From an uncultured Clostridia bacterium (GTDB taxonomy: Bacteria > Bacillota > Clostridia > Oscillospirales > Acutalibacteraceae), in the NCBI GenBank assembly GCA_945983355.1, contig CAMFSU010000020.1, positions 43,746 to 107,745 on the forward strand: DNA of 64,000 bases. Direction: 5' to 3'. Every line of letters begins with the position of its first letter. Within the stretch, counting starts at the first letter, position 1. This document shows, one piece after another, positions 32,871 through 40,856 of this stretch. The notes under the pieces are model-generated. The model was given only the letters and a program-made list of their open reading frames with translations. It did no database searches and was not told the origin of the DNA. A program made the position numbers and the translations under genes.

Positions 32871-34010
32871 TTATGTTTTTTCAAGATTTGTACTTCGCGA
32901 AATAGAGAGCACTATGCCCATTTCAGCAAGTAATATTAAAAGCGATGTACCGCCGTAGCTAAAAAACGGCAAGCTTATACCTGTGTTTGGCATTGTGTTT
33001 GTAACAACCCAAATATTTAAAAGTGCTTGAAGGCCAACCTGAAATGTTAAACCTATCGCCATTAAAGAGCCAAATTTGTCGTTTGCTTTCATTGCAATGG
33101 TAAAGCCGCGCCAAACCAAAAGGCAAAACAGAACAATAATAACCATTGCACCAATAAGTCCAAGCTCTTCACAAACTATTGAAAAAATAAAGTCATTGTG
33201 CGGTTCGGGCACCCATAGATGCTTTTGTCTTGACTGACCGATACCTCTGCCCAAAATTCCGCCCGAGCCGATTGCCAGAAGCGACTGAATTGTTTGAAAG
33301 CCCTTCCCCGATGGGTCAAGCCAAGGGTTAAGCCAATATTGCAAACGGTCAGAAGCATAGCTTACCGCGCCCGACACAATAAGTGCCGCAACGCCAACAA
33401 CACCAATGCCAATTCCACCAATTATATATTTTTTTGCAAGTCCGCCAACAATAAGCAAAACAATGCCAAGGCAAAACACCAAAACTGTTGCCGAAAGGTG
33501 TGGCTCTAAAACAATTAATGCGCAAGTTACAGCCACAAGGCCTAATAAAAACGCCACAAATCCAAATTTTTCCATTAGCTTATAATTTGCCGCAATAAGT
33601 GAGGAAAGCAATAAAACAACCGCAAATTTTGCAAATTCAGACGGTTGGAAGTTAATGGGCCCAATAACAAGCCAACGCTTAACATCCATGCCTTTAAGCA
33701 TTGGCGGCATTATAAGCAAGGCAATTAAAATTGCCATAACTATAAAGTAAAAAATCCACGCAAATTTACGGTAAATGCGATAATTTATTGTGGAAACCAC
33801 AAGCATTATAATAACGCCTGCAACGGCAAAAATTGCCTGTCGTGCAATAAAACGGTAGCTATTGCCGTAATTTTCATAAGAAAAGGCATAGCTTGCCGAA
33901 AACAGCATTACAAGACCTATTGTCAATAAAATCAGTACCAAAGATAAAAAGGTGATATCCATCTTTCCGTCAGTATTGAAAAAAGACTGCTTTTTTCTTG
34001 ACTTTTGCAT
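32871..34010 (-). CDS. ftsW: SEDS-family septal glycosyltransferase FtsW
   Basis: Polymerises lipid II at the septum with its partner PBP. The 379 residues have about ten membrane helices, NFQPSEFAKFA near 125 (SEDS motif), the conserved acidic loop before it, and PNTGISLPFFSYGGTSLL near the C-terminus. SpoVE is the close paralog; cluster position favours FtsW, possibly serving both. The GTG at 34019 is part of the ribosome site, so the ATG at 34010 is used. Confidence 0.94.
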   Translation of the reverse strand: MQKSRKKQSFFNTDGKMDITFLSLVLILLTIGLVMLFSASYAFSYENYGNSYRFIARQAIFAVAGVIIMLVVSTINYRIYRKFAWIFYFIVMAILIALLIMPPMLKGMDVKRWLVIGPINFQPSEFAKFAVVLLLSSLIAANYKLMEKFGFVAFLLGLVAVTCALIVLEPHLSATVLVFCLGIVLLIVGGLAKKYIIGGIGIGVVGVAALIVSGAVSYASDRLQYWLNPWLDPSGKGFQTIQSLLAIGSGGILGRGIGQSRQKHLWVPEPHNDFIFSIVCEELGLIGAMVIIVLFCLLVWRGFTIAMKANDKFGSLMAIGLTFQVGLQALLNIWVVTNTMPNTGISLPFFSYGGTSLLILLAEMGIVLSISRSTNLEKT

Positions 34011-34044
34011 AAATATCACCTCTTAAAGTTATTTGAAAATTTAG

Positions 34045-35064
34045 TTAAAATTGAAAAATTATAGGTAGAATTGCTATTATGCAACCCACAAATGCAACGG
34101 CTGAAAATACTAAAACAATTTTATCCTCTGACCAGCCGCATTTTTCAAAATGATGATGAATTGGCGCCATTTTGAAAATACGCTTTTTGGTCTTTTTATA
34201 ATACACAACCTGAATTATATCAGACAATGCTTCAATTAAGTAAACAATACCTGCAGGAATAAGTAAAATCGGTCTACCGATACCAAACGAAAGGGCTACC
34301 ACCATTCCGCCAAGGAACATCGAGCCGGTATCACCCATAAATACCTTTGCGGGATGACCGTTCCAAAAAATGAAGCCAACCAAAGAACCCGCAACTGCGG
34401 CTGAAAGCACATTTGTTGTATGAAAGCCCATAAAGCCCGCCGCCATCATAAAGGCACAAGAAACAACAAGAGTTACACTTGAAGCTAAGCCGTCAATACC
34501 GTCGGTTAAATTAACCGCATTGGTAAAGCCGTAAATAAACATTAAAGCAATAGGCCAAAACAAAAGGCCAACACCGCTTGTTATGGAAACATCACCCAAA
34601 AACGGAATGTAGGTGGTTTTCATACCCGCAAGGCCGAGCACTGCCAAGTAAACCGCAGAAGTAAGCAGCTGTAAAAAGGTTTTTTGACGGGCAGTAAGAC
34701 CCAAATTGCGCTTTTTAACAACCTTAATATAGTCGTCAAAAAAGCCGATAGCCGCCATACAAAGCGACATAATAATACCCGCTAAAAATACTGTAAGCTT
34801 ATATTTATCCTTGCAGTCTATAAAAAAGTTTTTATTAAATATTGCCGCATAAGAAAAGCCAAGCACAAGGGCGATAATAACACCACCGATAAACATAACA
34901 CCGCCCATTGTAGGTGTGCCCTGCTTTTCCTTGTGCCAATTCGGACCTATATCAAGTATAGTTTGACCAAATTTAAGCTTTCTTAAAAAAGGAATAACAA
35001 AAAATCCCGAAGCGGCTGTTACTGCAAAAGCAATAAGCGCAACCAAAGGTGTGGTAAAATCCAT
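34045..35064 (-). CDS. mraY: Phospho-MurNAc-pentapeptide translocase MraY
   Basis: Makes lipid I on undecaprenyl phosphate. The 339-residue protein has ten helices and the family signatures GTPTMGG near 51, FFDDYIKV near 113, NLTDGIDGLA near 187, MGDTGSMFLGG near 242 and HHHFE near 302. The ATG at 35064 is preferred over GTG at 35073, which is only two bases from the AAGGAG. Directly follows murE; murF and murD are not in the usual flanking positions. Confidence 0.96.
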   Translation of the reverse strand: MDFTTPLVALIAFAVTAASGFFVIPFLRKLKFGQTILDIGPNWHKEKQGTPTMGGVMFIGGVIIALVLGFSYAAIFNKNFFIDCKDKYKLTVFLAGIIMSLCMAAIGFFDDYIKVVKKRNLGLTARQKTFLQLLTSAVYLAVLGLAGMKTTYIPFLGDVSITSGVGLLFWPIALMFIYGFTNAVNLTDGIDGLASSVTLVVSCAFMMAAGFMGFHTTNVLSAAVAGSLVGFIFWNGHPAKVFMGDTGSMFLGGMVVALSFGIGRPILLIPAGIVYLIEALSDIIQVVYYKKTKKRIFKMAPIHHHFEKCGWSEDKIVLVFSAVAFVGCIIAILPIIFQF

Positions 35065-35080
35065 TATTTTCACAGCTCCT

Positions 35081-36478
35081 TTAAGACAAGCAGTTTTTTA
35101 CAACCTCACGCTCGTCAAAATGTATTTTTTCTTTGCCTATAATTTGGTAGGTTTCGTGTCCCTTACCTGCTAATACTATTATATCATCTTTTTCAGCAAA
35201 TGAAAGAGCGAATTTTATCGCATCAAATCGGTTTTCAACAACCTTGTGCGATTTATACTTTGGAACACCCTTTAAAATATCCGAAATTATGCTTTTCGGG
35301 TCTTCGGTTCGGGGGTTATCGCTTGTGATAATTAAATAATCAGCATAAATTGATGCGATTTCGCCCATTAAAGAGCGCTTGGTTTTATCCCTGTCACCAC
35401 CGCAACCAAAAAGAACAATTAAGCGATTTTTTGCACACGCTTTAAAGGTTTTCAAAATATTTTTTAGCCCGTCAGGTGTGTGGGCATAGTCGATTATAAC
35501 GGTAAAATCCTTTGTGTTTTCTAAAACCTCTGCCCTGCCTTTTACACCCCGAAATTCCGCAAGTGCTTTGACAGTTGTTTCTCTTTCAACGCTAAGAAAA
35601 TCGGCAACTGCAACGGCGCAAAGCGAGTTTAAAACCGTAAATTTACCCGGTATTTTTAAAGAAATATGGTTAATTTTATCGGTAAAAAGCTTATAAGAAA
35701 CACCGCTTGAAAATAAATTTATTGACTTTGCAATATAATCAGCTTCACTATCAGCCGAAACTGATACCTTGTTACAGTCAATTTCATCAAAAAGGCGTTT
35801 TCCGTAATCGTTATCAATGCTTACAACCGCATTATCACACATAGAAAAAAGCTTCTTCTTTGCGTGATAATAATTTTCCATATTTTCATGATAATCGAGA
35901 TGGTCTTGTGTAAGGTTTGTAAAAACTGCGGTGTCAAACCAAAGCCCCTCTACCCTGCCAAGCGCCAACGCATGAGAAGAAACCTCAAGTATTACATACT
36001 GACAACCATTGTCACGCATTAAAGAAAACAATCGGTTAAGTTCAAATGCATCGGGTGTGGTGTTAAGAGTTTCAAATGCCTCACCGTTAACAACATTTTG
36101 AATAGTGCCCACAACACCCACCTTTTTACCGCTTTTTTCTAATATTTCTTTTAAAAGATAGGTTATTGTGGTTTTTCCGTTTGTACCCGTAACACCGATA
36201 AGCTTTAAGCTTTTTGCGGGGTTATTAAACCACTTTGCCGACATTTCGGCATAAGCTTTTACGCAGTTTTTTACAACAATTTCATTTTTAAAATTCGCTT
36301 TATTTTTTAAAACCAGTGCAACTGCACCATTTTTAACGGCATCCGCCACATATTGCGGATTATTGTGGGTATCAACAAAGACAAAGCCGTCCTTTACCTT
36401 TTTTGAATTATCGGTAATACCAACAACATCTAACTGCCCAAGCTCTTTTGAGCAGGCAATTAAAGCCCCAAGTTTCAT
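35081..36478 (-). CDS. murE: UDP-MurNAc-tripeptide synthetase MurE (meso-DAP type)
   Basis: ATP-dependent ligase adding the third residue of the stem peptide. The 465 residues have the ATP loop GVTGTNGKTT near 96 and TSDNPRTEDP near 385. DNPR is the motif that reads the extra carboxylate of meso-diaminopimelate, so the third residue is probably meso-DAP rather than lysine. Ten bases after the PBP gene, eight before the mraY ribosome site region; part of the division cluster. Confidence 0.96.
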   Translation of the reverse strand: MKLGALIACSKELGQLDVVGITDNSKKVKDGFVFVDTHNNPQYVADAVKNGAVALVLKNKANFKNEIVVKNCVKAYAEMSAKWFNNPAKSLKLIGVTGTNGKTTITYLLKEILEKSGKKVGVVGTIQNVVNGEAFETLNTTPDAFELNRLFSLMRDNGCQYVILEVSSHALALGRVEGLWFDTAVFTNLTQDHLDYHENMENYYHAKKKLFSMCDNAVVSIDNDYGKRLFDEIDCNKVSVSADSEADYIAKSINLFSSGVSYKLFTDKINHISLKIPGKFTVLNSLCAVAVADFLSVERETTVKALAEFRGVKGRAEVLENTKDFTVIIDYAHTPDGLKNILKTFKACAKNRLIVLFGCGGDRDKTKRSLMGEIASIYADYLIITSDNPRTEDPKSIISDILKGVPKYKSHKVVENRFDAIKFALSFAEKDDIIVLAGKGHETYQIIGKEKIHFDEREVVKNCLS

Positions 36479-36487
36479 TGTTTCCTC

Positions 36488-38728
36488 CTAATCAACTGCG
36501 CTTTCGTCACGGAAGTAAACCGTAACAATAGTTCCAACCTCAACTGATGTATTTGCCGCAATGCTTTGGTTATATGCTTTAAGGCCCGAAATTGCGGTAT
36601 TACCTGAAAATTCAACATTAAGTCCCAAGCTTGCCGCCAAGGTATTAACCTCGGTTGCGGTATAACCCGTAAAGTTTGGCACGGTTACCTTACTGCCTGC
36701 GGTTTCATCGGTATAAAGAATTACCAAACCGCCTGTTGCAACCTTGCTGCCCGCTTCGGGTAACTGGCGAACAATCTTTTCGCCACTGCCAATAATCTTA
36801 TATTCTAACTTTGAATTTGTCAGCTTTGCTTTTGCGTCAGCCAAAGCCATGCTTGTAACTTCAGGTACATCAACCGCAAGCTTTTTAATTTCTTCTTCGG
36901 TATAGCTCGGCTCATAGCCAAGGTAAGGAAGCACATCACCCATAATTTTTGAATTTACAGGTGCCGAAATTACACCGCCGTAGTAGTTAGACCCCTTTGG
37001 TTCGTCAAGCATTACCAAAACGGCAATTTCGGGGTTATCAATGGGAGCAACCGTTATACAAGAACCGATATAAAGGTAGGTGTCGCCTGTCGCCTGAATT
37101 TTTGAAACCTTTTGTGAGGTACCTGTTTTTGTACCAATTCTATAACCGGGTACTAACGAGTTTTTAGCACCGTTTTTAGAAACAAACTCCATAAGCTCAC
37201 GCATTGTGGCGGAGGTTGTTTCGGAAATTACCTGTCGCTTATAGGTTGTGGTTGTGGTTTTAACCACCTTGCCCGCATCATTAACAGTTTTGGCAACCAA
37301 ATGCGGCTGAACAAGATATCCACCGTTTACTGCTGCCGAAACTGCCGACATCATTTGAATAGGTGTTACATTAAAGGTTTGACCGAATGAGGACGATGCC
37401 AATTCTACAACGCCCATATTTTCCTCTTTGTGATAGGTTGAGCGTGATTCACCCGGTAAATCTATGCCTGTTTTTTCGGAAAAGCCAAAGGCCTTAAAAT
37501 ATTTTGAAAAAGTAGAAATACCCACAAGCTGACCAATGGTAATAAATGCAGGGTTGCAGGAATTTGAAATGGCTTGCTGTAAATTTTGTGTACCGTGACC
37601 GCCGTGCTTCCAACAGCCGTATCTTTGTCCCGCAACGCTGGTATGACCGTTACAGAAAAAGCTGTTGTTTTTATTCACTAAATTTTCTTCAATAGCAATA
37701 GAAGCGGTAACAACCTTGAAAACCGAGCCTGGCTCGTAAGAGTCGGAAATGGCTTTGTTACGCCATTGGCGGTTTAAAAGCTCGTTTTTAAGCTTTGTTT
37801 TCGCCTCTTCATCGGTTTCGGCATCAACCTTATCTTGGTCAACCTTTGACAAGGTAAAGGGGTCATTAGGGTCAAAGTCGCCCTTAATCGCCATAGCCAA
37901 AATTGCACCTGTGTTTACATTCATTACAACCGCTGCGCCACGCTCGGCAACCTTATTTTGTTCAATTGCGGTTTCAAGATATTTTTCACAGGTATACTGA
38001 ATATAAGAGTCAAGTGTTAGAACAAGCGAATTGCCCTTAATTGCTTCTTCAACCTTTTCATAGGTAAAGGGCATATCGGTACCAAGGGCGTTTTTAGCGG
38101 CAACTACTCTGCCCGCAATACCTGTAAGCTCGTTATCGTAATAGCTTTCAAGTCCTGAAAGGCCTTGCTCGTCAGAGCCAACAAACCCAAGCACAACTGA
38201 TGCTAATGTATCGTTTGGATAATATCTTTTTGTGGTTTCATCCAAGCCGATATACTTAGTTATTTCCAAATCCTTATTGTCACTTATAAATTTGCGGATT
38301 TCATCGGCAGTTGATTTTTCAATTTTCTTTTTAACAATTACATAGTAAGAATTTTTATCGGTGTTTTTATAAACCGTGTCATAATCGACATCTAAAATTT
38401 CCGAAAGACCCTTTGCAATGGTAACACGGACAGTTTCACGCTTTGCATTGTCTTTAATCTTTTTAATTCCGTTTGGTGTTATATAAACAGTCCAAGCGGT
38501 TGAGCTTGTTGCCAAAACCTGCATATTACGGTCAAAAATATCACCGCGGGGAGCTGTTACAAGACTGTCGTAAAGCTGTTGCTCAGATGCCTTGGTTTGA
38601 TACTCCTCGCCCTTTAAAATCATAATGTTTACAAGACTTGCGCCCGAAACACCCGAAAGCGCAACAATAAGAATAAGCATAATTACAAAAATGCGTCTTG
38701 CCATCATTTTACCCGGTTTTTTAGCCAT
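36488..38728 (-). CDS. Class B penicillin-binding protein with two PASTA domains (PbpB/SpoVD-like)
   Basis: Septal transpeptidase. The 746 residues have a short cytoplasmic start, one membrane helix (10-32), a dimerisation domain, and the transpeptidase motifs SVFK (active-site Ser) near 332, SCN near 390 and KTGT near 545. Two C-terminal PASTA domains follow (about 625-680 and 682-742). Only one such PBP occurs in the cluster, so it may serve division, spore cortex (SpoVD role) or both. It ends ten bases before murE. Confidence 0.94.
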   Translation of the reverse strand: MAKKPGKMMARRIFVIMLILIVALSGVSGASLVNIMILKGEEYQTKASEQQLYDSLVTAPRGDIFDRNMQVLATSSTAWTVYITPNGIKKIKDNAKRETVRVTIAKGLSEILDVDYDTVYKNTDKNSYYVIVKKKIEKSTADEIRKFISDNKDLEITKYIGLDETTKRYYPNDTLASVVLGFVGSDEQGLSGLESYYDNELTGIAGRVVAAKNALGTDMPFTYEKVEEAIKGNSLVLTLDSYIQYTCEKYLETAIEQNKVAERGAAVVMNVNTGAILAMAIKGDFDPNDPFTLSKVDQDKVDAETDEEAKTKLKNELLNRQWRNKAISDSYEPGSVFKVVTASIAIEENLVNKNNSFFCNGHTSVAGQRYGCWKHGGHGTQNLQQAISNSCNPAFITIGQLVGISTFSKYFKAFGFSEKTGIDLPGESRSTYHKEENMGVVELASSSFGQTFNVTPIQMMSAVSAAVNGGYLVQPHLVAKTVNDAGKVVKTTTTTYKRQVISETTSATMRELMEFVSKNGAKNSLVPGYRIGTKTGTSQKVSKIQATGDTYLYIGSCITVAPIDNPEIAVLVMLDEPKGSNYYGGVISAPVNSKIMGDVLPYLGYEPSYTEEEIKKLAVDVPEVTSMALADAKAKLTNSKLEYKIIGSGEKIVRQLPEAGSKVATGGLVILYTDETAGSKVTVPNFTGYTATEVNTLAASLGLNVEFSGNTAISGLKAYNQSIAANTSVEVGTIVTVYFRDESAVD

Positions 38729-38775
38729 TTTGCGCCTTCCCTTTCTTTAAAAAACTTAAACTTATAATACCCGAA

Positions 38776-38806
38776 TACGAGAGCCGACATTTTTTCAGCT
38801 CTCGTA
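38776..38806 (-). other. Hairpin in the ftsL-PBP gap
   Basis: 9-bp stem TACGAGAGC/GCTCTCGTA with a 13-base loop, in a 115-base gap. No T run follows, so it is not a standard terminator; an mRNA processing or stability role is possible. Confidence 0.5.
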
Positions 38807-38843
38807 CCCAATAATTAGTATATTAACTTTTATATATTATTTA

Positions 38844-39314
38844 TTACTCTGCTTTAAGCAAAGTACCGTCAGCAATTTTACAGGCATTGCTGTCATTAAC
38901 CTTTATATATATTACATCGTCCTTATCGGGTTTCTTCATGCCAAGCTGCATTGCTTCAACCTCGAGGTTGGCATAGGAAATTCTACGCTCGAGCTCAACC
39001 TCTAAAACAGTTTTTTCGCTATCAAGCTCGGCAATAGCTGATTTAACATCGTTGATTTCGGCCTTAACCTCATTAATTTTAAGGCGAATTGCCAAATTAG
39101 CACATACAGCCGATAAAGCAACTATTGTAGCCAATATTACCGAAACGGCAGGGGAAAGTCGCCTTGCAGCTGCTTTGCGTCTTGCTTTTGTTTTGCGAGC
39201 AGCTTTTGGCATAACAACAATATTATTTTGCTGCTCGGCGTTTTTATTTTGCTTTGGCATAAACATTTCAAAATCATAAGCCAAGCTGTCATTATAATAT
39301 TTAATGTTGTTCAT
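38844..39314 (-). CDS. ftsL: FtsL-like division protein
   Basis: A 156-residue bitopic protein: a basic cytoplasmic region (KAARKTKARRKAAARR), one membrane helix at about 57-76 and an extracytoplasmic coiled coil (INEVKAEINDVKSAIAEL) ending YANLEVEAMQLGMKKP. The fold and the position between rsmH and the septal PBP identify FtsL; sequence alone is poorly conserved. It partners DivIC and DivIB. Confidence 0.85.
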   Translation of the reverse strand: MNNIKYYNDSLAYDFEMFMPKQNKNAEQQNNIVVMPKAARKTKARRKAAARRLSPAVSVILATIVALSAVCANLAIRLKINEVKAEINDVKSAIAELDSEKTVLEVELERRISYANLEVEAMQLGMKKPDKDDVIYIKVNDSNACKIADGTLLKAE

Positions 39315-39325
39315 TGCTTTCCTCC

Positions 39326-40246
39326 TTAATTTTTTATTATTACCCTTAATTTTGCACTTCTGCTGCGTGGATTTTTTTTAAGCTCCTCATCAGTTGGCTC
39401 AATAGGCTTTCGTGTAAGCAAATGACCGCGCGGTGTTTTACCGCAAACACAAACAGGAATATCGGGCGGACAGGTACAACCTGTGCAGTATTCCTTAAAA
39501 CGAAGTTTAACCATCCTATCCTCTAACGAATGAAAGGTTATAATCGCCAACACACCGTCTTTTTTAAGTAAATCAAATGCAATGTCAAGCACCTCATTCA
39601 AACGGTCAAGCTCACCGTTTACGGCAATTCTTATTGCTTGAAAGCATTTTCGGGCTGGATGTCCGTCACGGCGCGCCGCCGCAGGATAAGCCGATGCAAT
39701 TATATCGGCAAGCTGTGTTGTGGTTGTAATTCTTGCCTTTTGGCGTTCAGCAATAATTCTGTCGGCAATTCTTTTTGAAAACTTTTCTTCACCAAAACGG
39801 AAGAAAATATCACTTAACTCCTGTGCGGTAAAATCGTTTACCACATCTTCGGCACTTAAACCGCTTTGACTCATACGCATATCAAGGCGAGACTCTTTAT
39901 GATAAGAAAAGCCCCTTTCGGCAGTATCAAGCTGATAGGATGAAACACCTAAATCAAGCAATATGCCGTCTACCTTGTCAATGCCCTCGTTTTTGGCGAC
40001 CTTGTCCATATCGGCAAAGTTGCTTCTTATAACCTTTGCGGGAAGACCATAAAGTCGCTCGGTTGCAATTTTTACTGCATCGGGGTCTTGGTCAAGCGCC
40101 AAAAGCAAACCATTTTTAAGCTTTTTGGCAATTTCCTTTGAATGACCTGCCCCACCGGCAGTACCGTCAATATAAATTCCGTCCGCCTTAATATTAAGTG
40201 CGGAAATTGTTTCATTAAGCAAAACCGAAATATGATTAAATTCCAT
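39326..40246 (-). CDS. rsmH: 16S rRNA (cytosine1402-N4)-methyltransferase RsmH
   Basis: Methylates C1402 in the decoding centre. The 306-residue protein has HISVLLNET at the start, the SAM loop DGTAGGAGHS near 29, DLGVSSYQLD near 100 and the end PRSRSAKLRVIIKN. Lies two bases after mraZ and 11 before ftsL, the universal division-cluster order. Confidence 0.97.
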   Translation of the reverse strand: MEFNHISVLLNETISALNIKADGIYIDGTAGGAGHSKEIAKKLKNGLLLALDQDPDAVKIATERLYGLPAKVIRSNFADMDKVAKNEGIDKVDGILLDLGVSSYQLDTAERGFSYHKESRLDMRMSQSGLSAEDVVNDFTAQELSDIFFRFGEEKFSKRIADRIIAERQKARITTTTQLADIIASAYPAAARRDGHPARKCFQAIRIAVNGELDRLNEVLDIAFDLLKKDGVLAIITFHSLEDRMVKLRFKEYCTGCTCPPDIPVCVCGKTPRGHLLTRKPIEPTDEELKKNPRSRSAKLRVIIKN

Positions 40247-40248
40247 AA

Positions 40249-40674
40249 TTAGAAGTTCAGCTCCTCAACAATGGAAGCGATATTTTCGGGAGTGTATTTT
40301 TCGTTTTCCTTAGCCCAAAGCTCAGTATTCCAAATTTCAAGGTTAGAAGCCATACCGATAATATGCGCTTCACCCTCTAAAAGAGAATATTCTCTAAGTC
40401 CGGCGGGAATTAGAATTCTGCCCTGACTGTCAAATCCGACAGTAAATGTACCGTCATATAAAAAACGCTTTAAATCGTTTGATTTTGTATTTGGAAGGGT
40501 GCTGATTTGCTCAACAAGCTTGTCCCATTCTGCCTGTGAATAAACGCAAAGACAACGCTTGCCAAAGATTGAACGGCAAATATAAAATTCTTCGCCCAAT
40601 GCTTCGCGAAACTTTGCAGGAATGAAAACCCTGCCCTTTTTATCGATATTATGTTGGTAACCACCAAAAAGCAC
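40249..40674 (-). CDS. mraZ: Transcriptional regulator MraZ, GTG start
   Basis: Ring-forming DNA-binding protein and first gene of the division cluster, which it controls. The 141 residues hold two SpoVT-AbrB-like halves, seen as IDKKGRVFIPAKFRE near 10 and DSQGRILIPAGLRE near 83. The start is GTG at 40674 after AAAGAGGTG. Four AGTG boxes in its leader are candidate autoregulatory sites. Confidence 0.95.
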   Translation of the reverse strand: MLFGGYQHNIDKKGRVFIPAKFREALGEEFYICRSIFGKRCLCVYSQAEWDKLVEQISTLPNTKSNDLKRFLYDGTFTVGFDSQGRILIPAGLREYSLLEGEAHIIGMASNLEIWNTELWAKENEKYTPENIASIVEELNF

Positions 40675-40696
40675 GGATTTTCACCTCTTTTTCCAC

Positions 40697-40741
40697 CACT
40701 TTAATGCACTTCAATGGTTTTTAGTGACACTTTGCACCACT
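40697..40741 (-). promoter_or_regulatory. Candidate MraZ boxes
   Basis: Four AGTG repeats on the minus strand at 40697, 40707, 40728 and 40738: two pairs each with 10-base spacing, 21 bases between pairs. Known MraZ sites are short direct repeats with a 10-base period (AAAGTG type). They lie just downstream of the predicted transcription start. Confidence 0.65.
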
Positions 40742-40749
40742 ACAATGTC

Positions 40750-40778
40750 ATTATAATGTCCTAATCATAAAAAATCAA
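40750..40778 (-). promoter_or_regulatory. Sigma-A promoter of the division cluster
   Basis: Minus strand TTGATT (40773-40778), 17-base spacer, TATAAT (40750-40755). Confidence 0.8.
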
Positions 40779-40802
40779 GTGTTTTTTTAGATTTTTTTAA
40801 AA

Positions 40803-40840
40803 AAACAAAAAAAGACAAGGAAATTTTCGTTCCTTGTCTT
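40803..40840 (-). terminator. Terminator of the ctsR-clpC operon
   Basis: Minus-strand stem AAGACAAGGA/TCCTTGTCTT followed by seven T, after the clpC stop and before the mraZ promoter. Confidence 0.9.
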
Positions 40841-40856
40841 AAAAAACATATATTTT

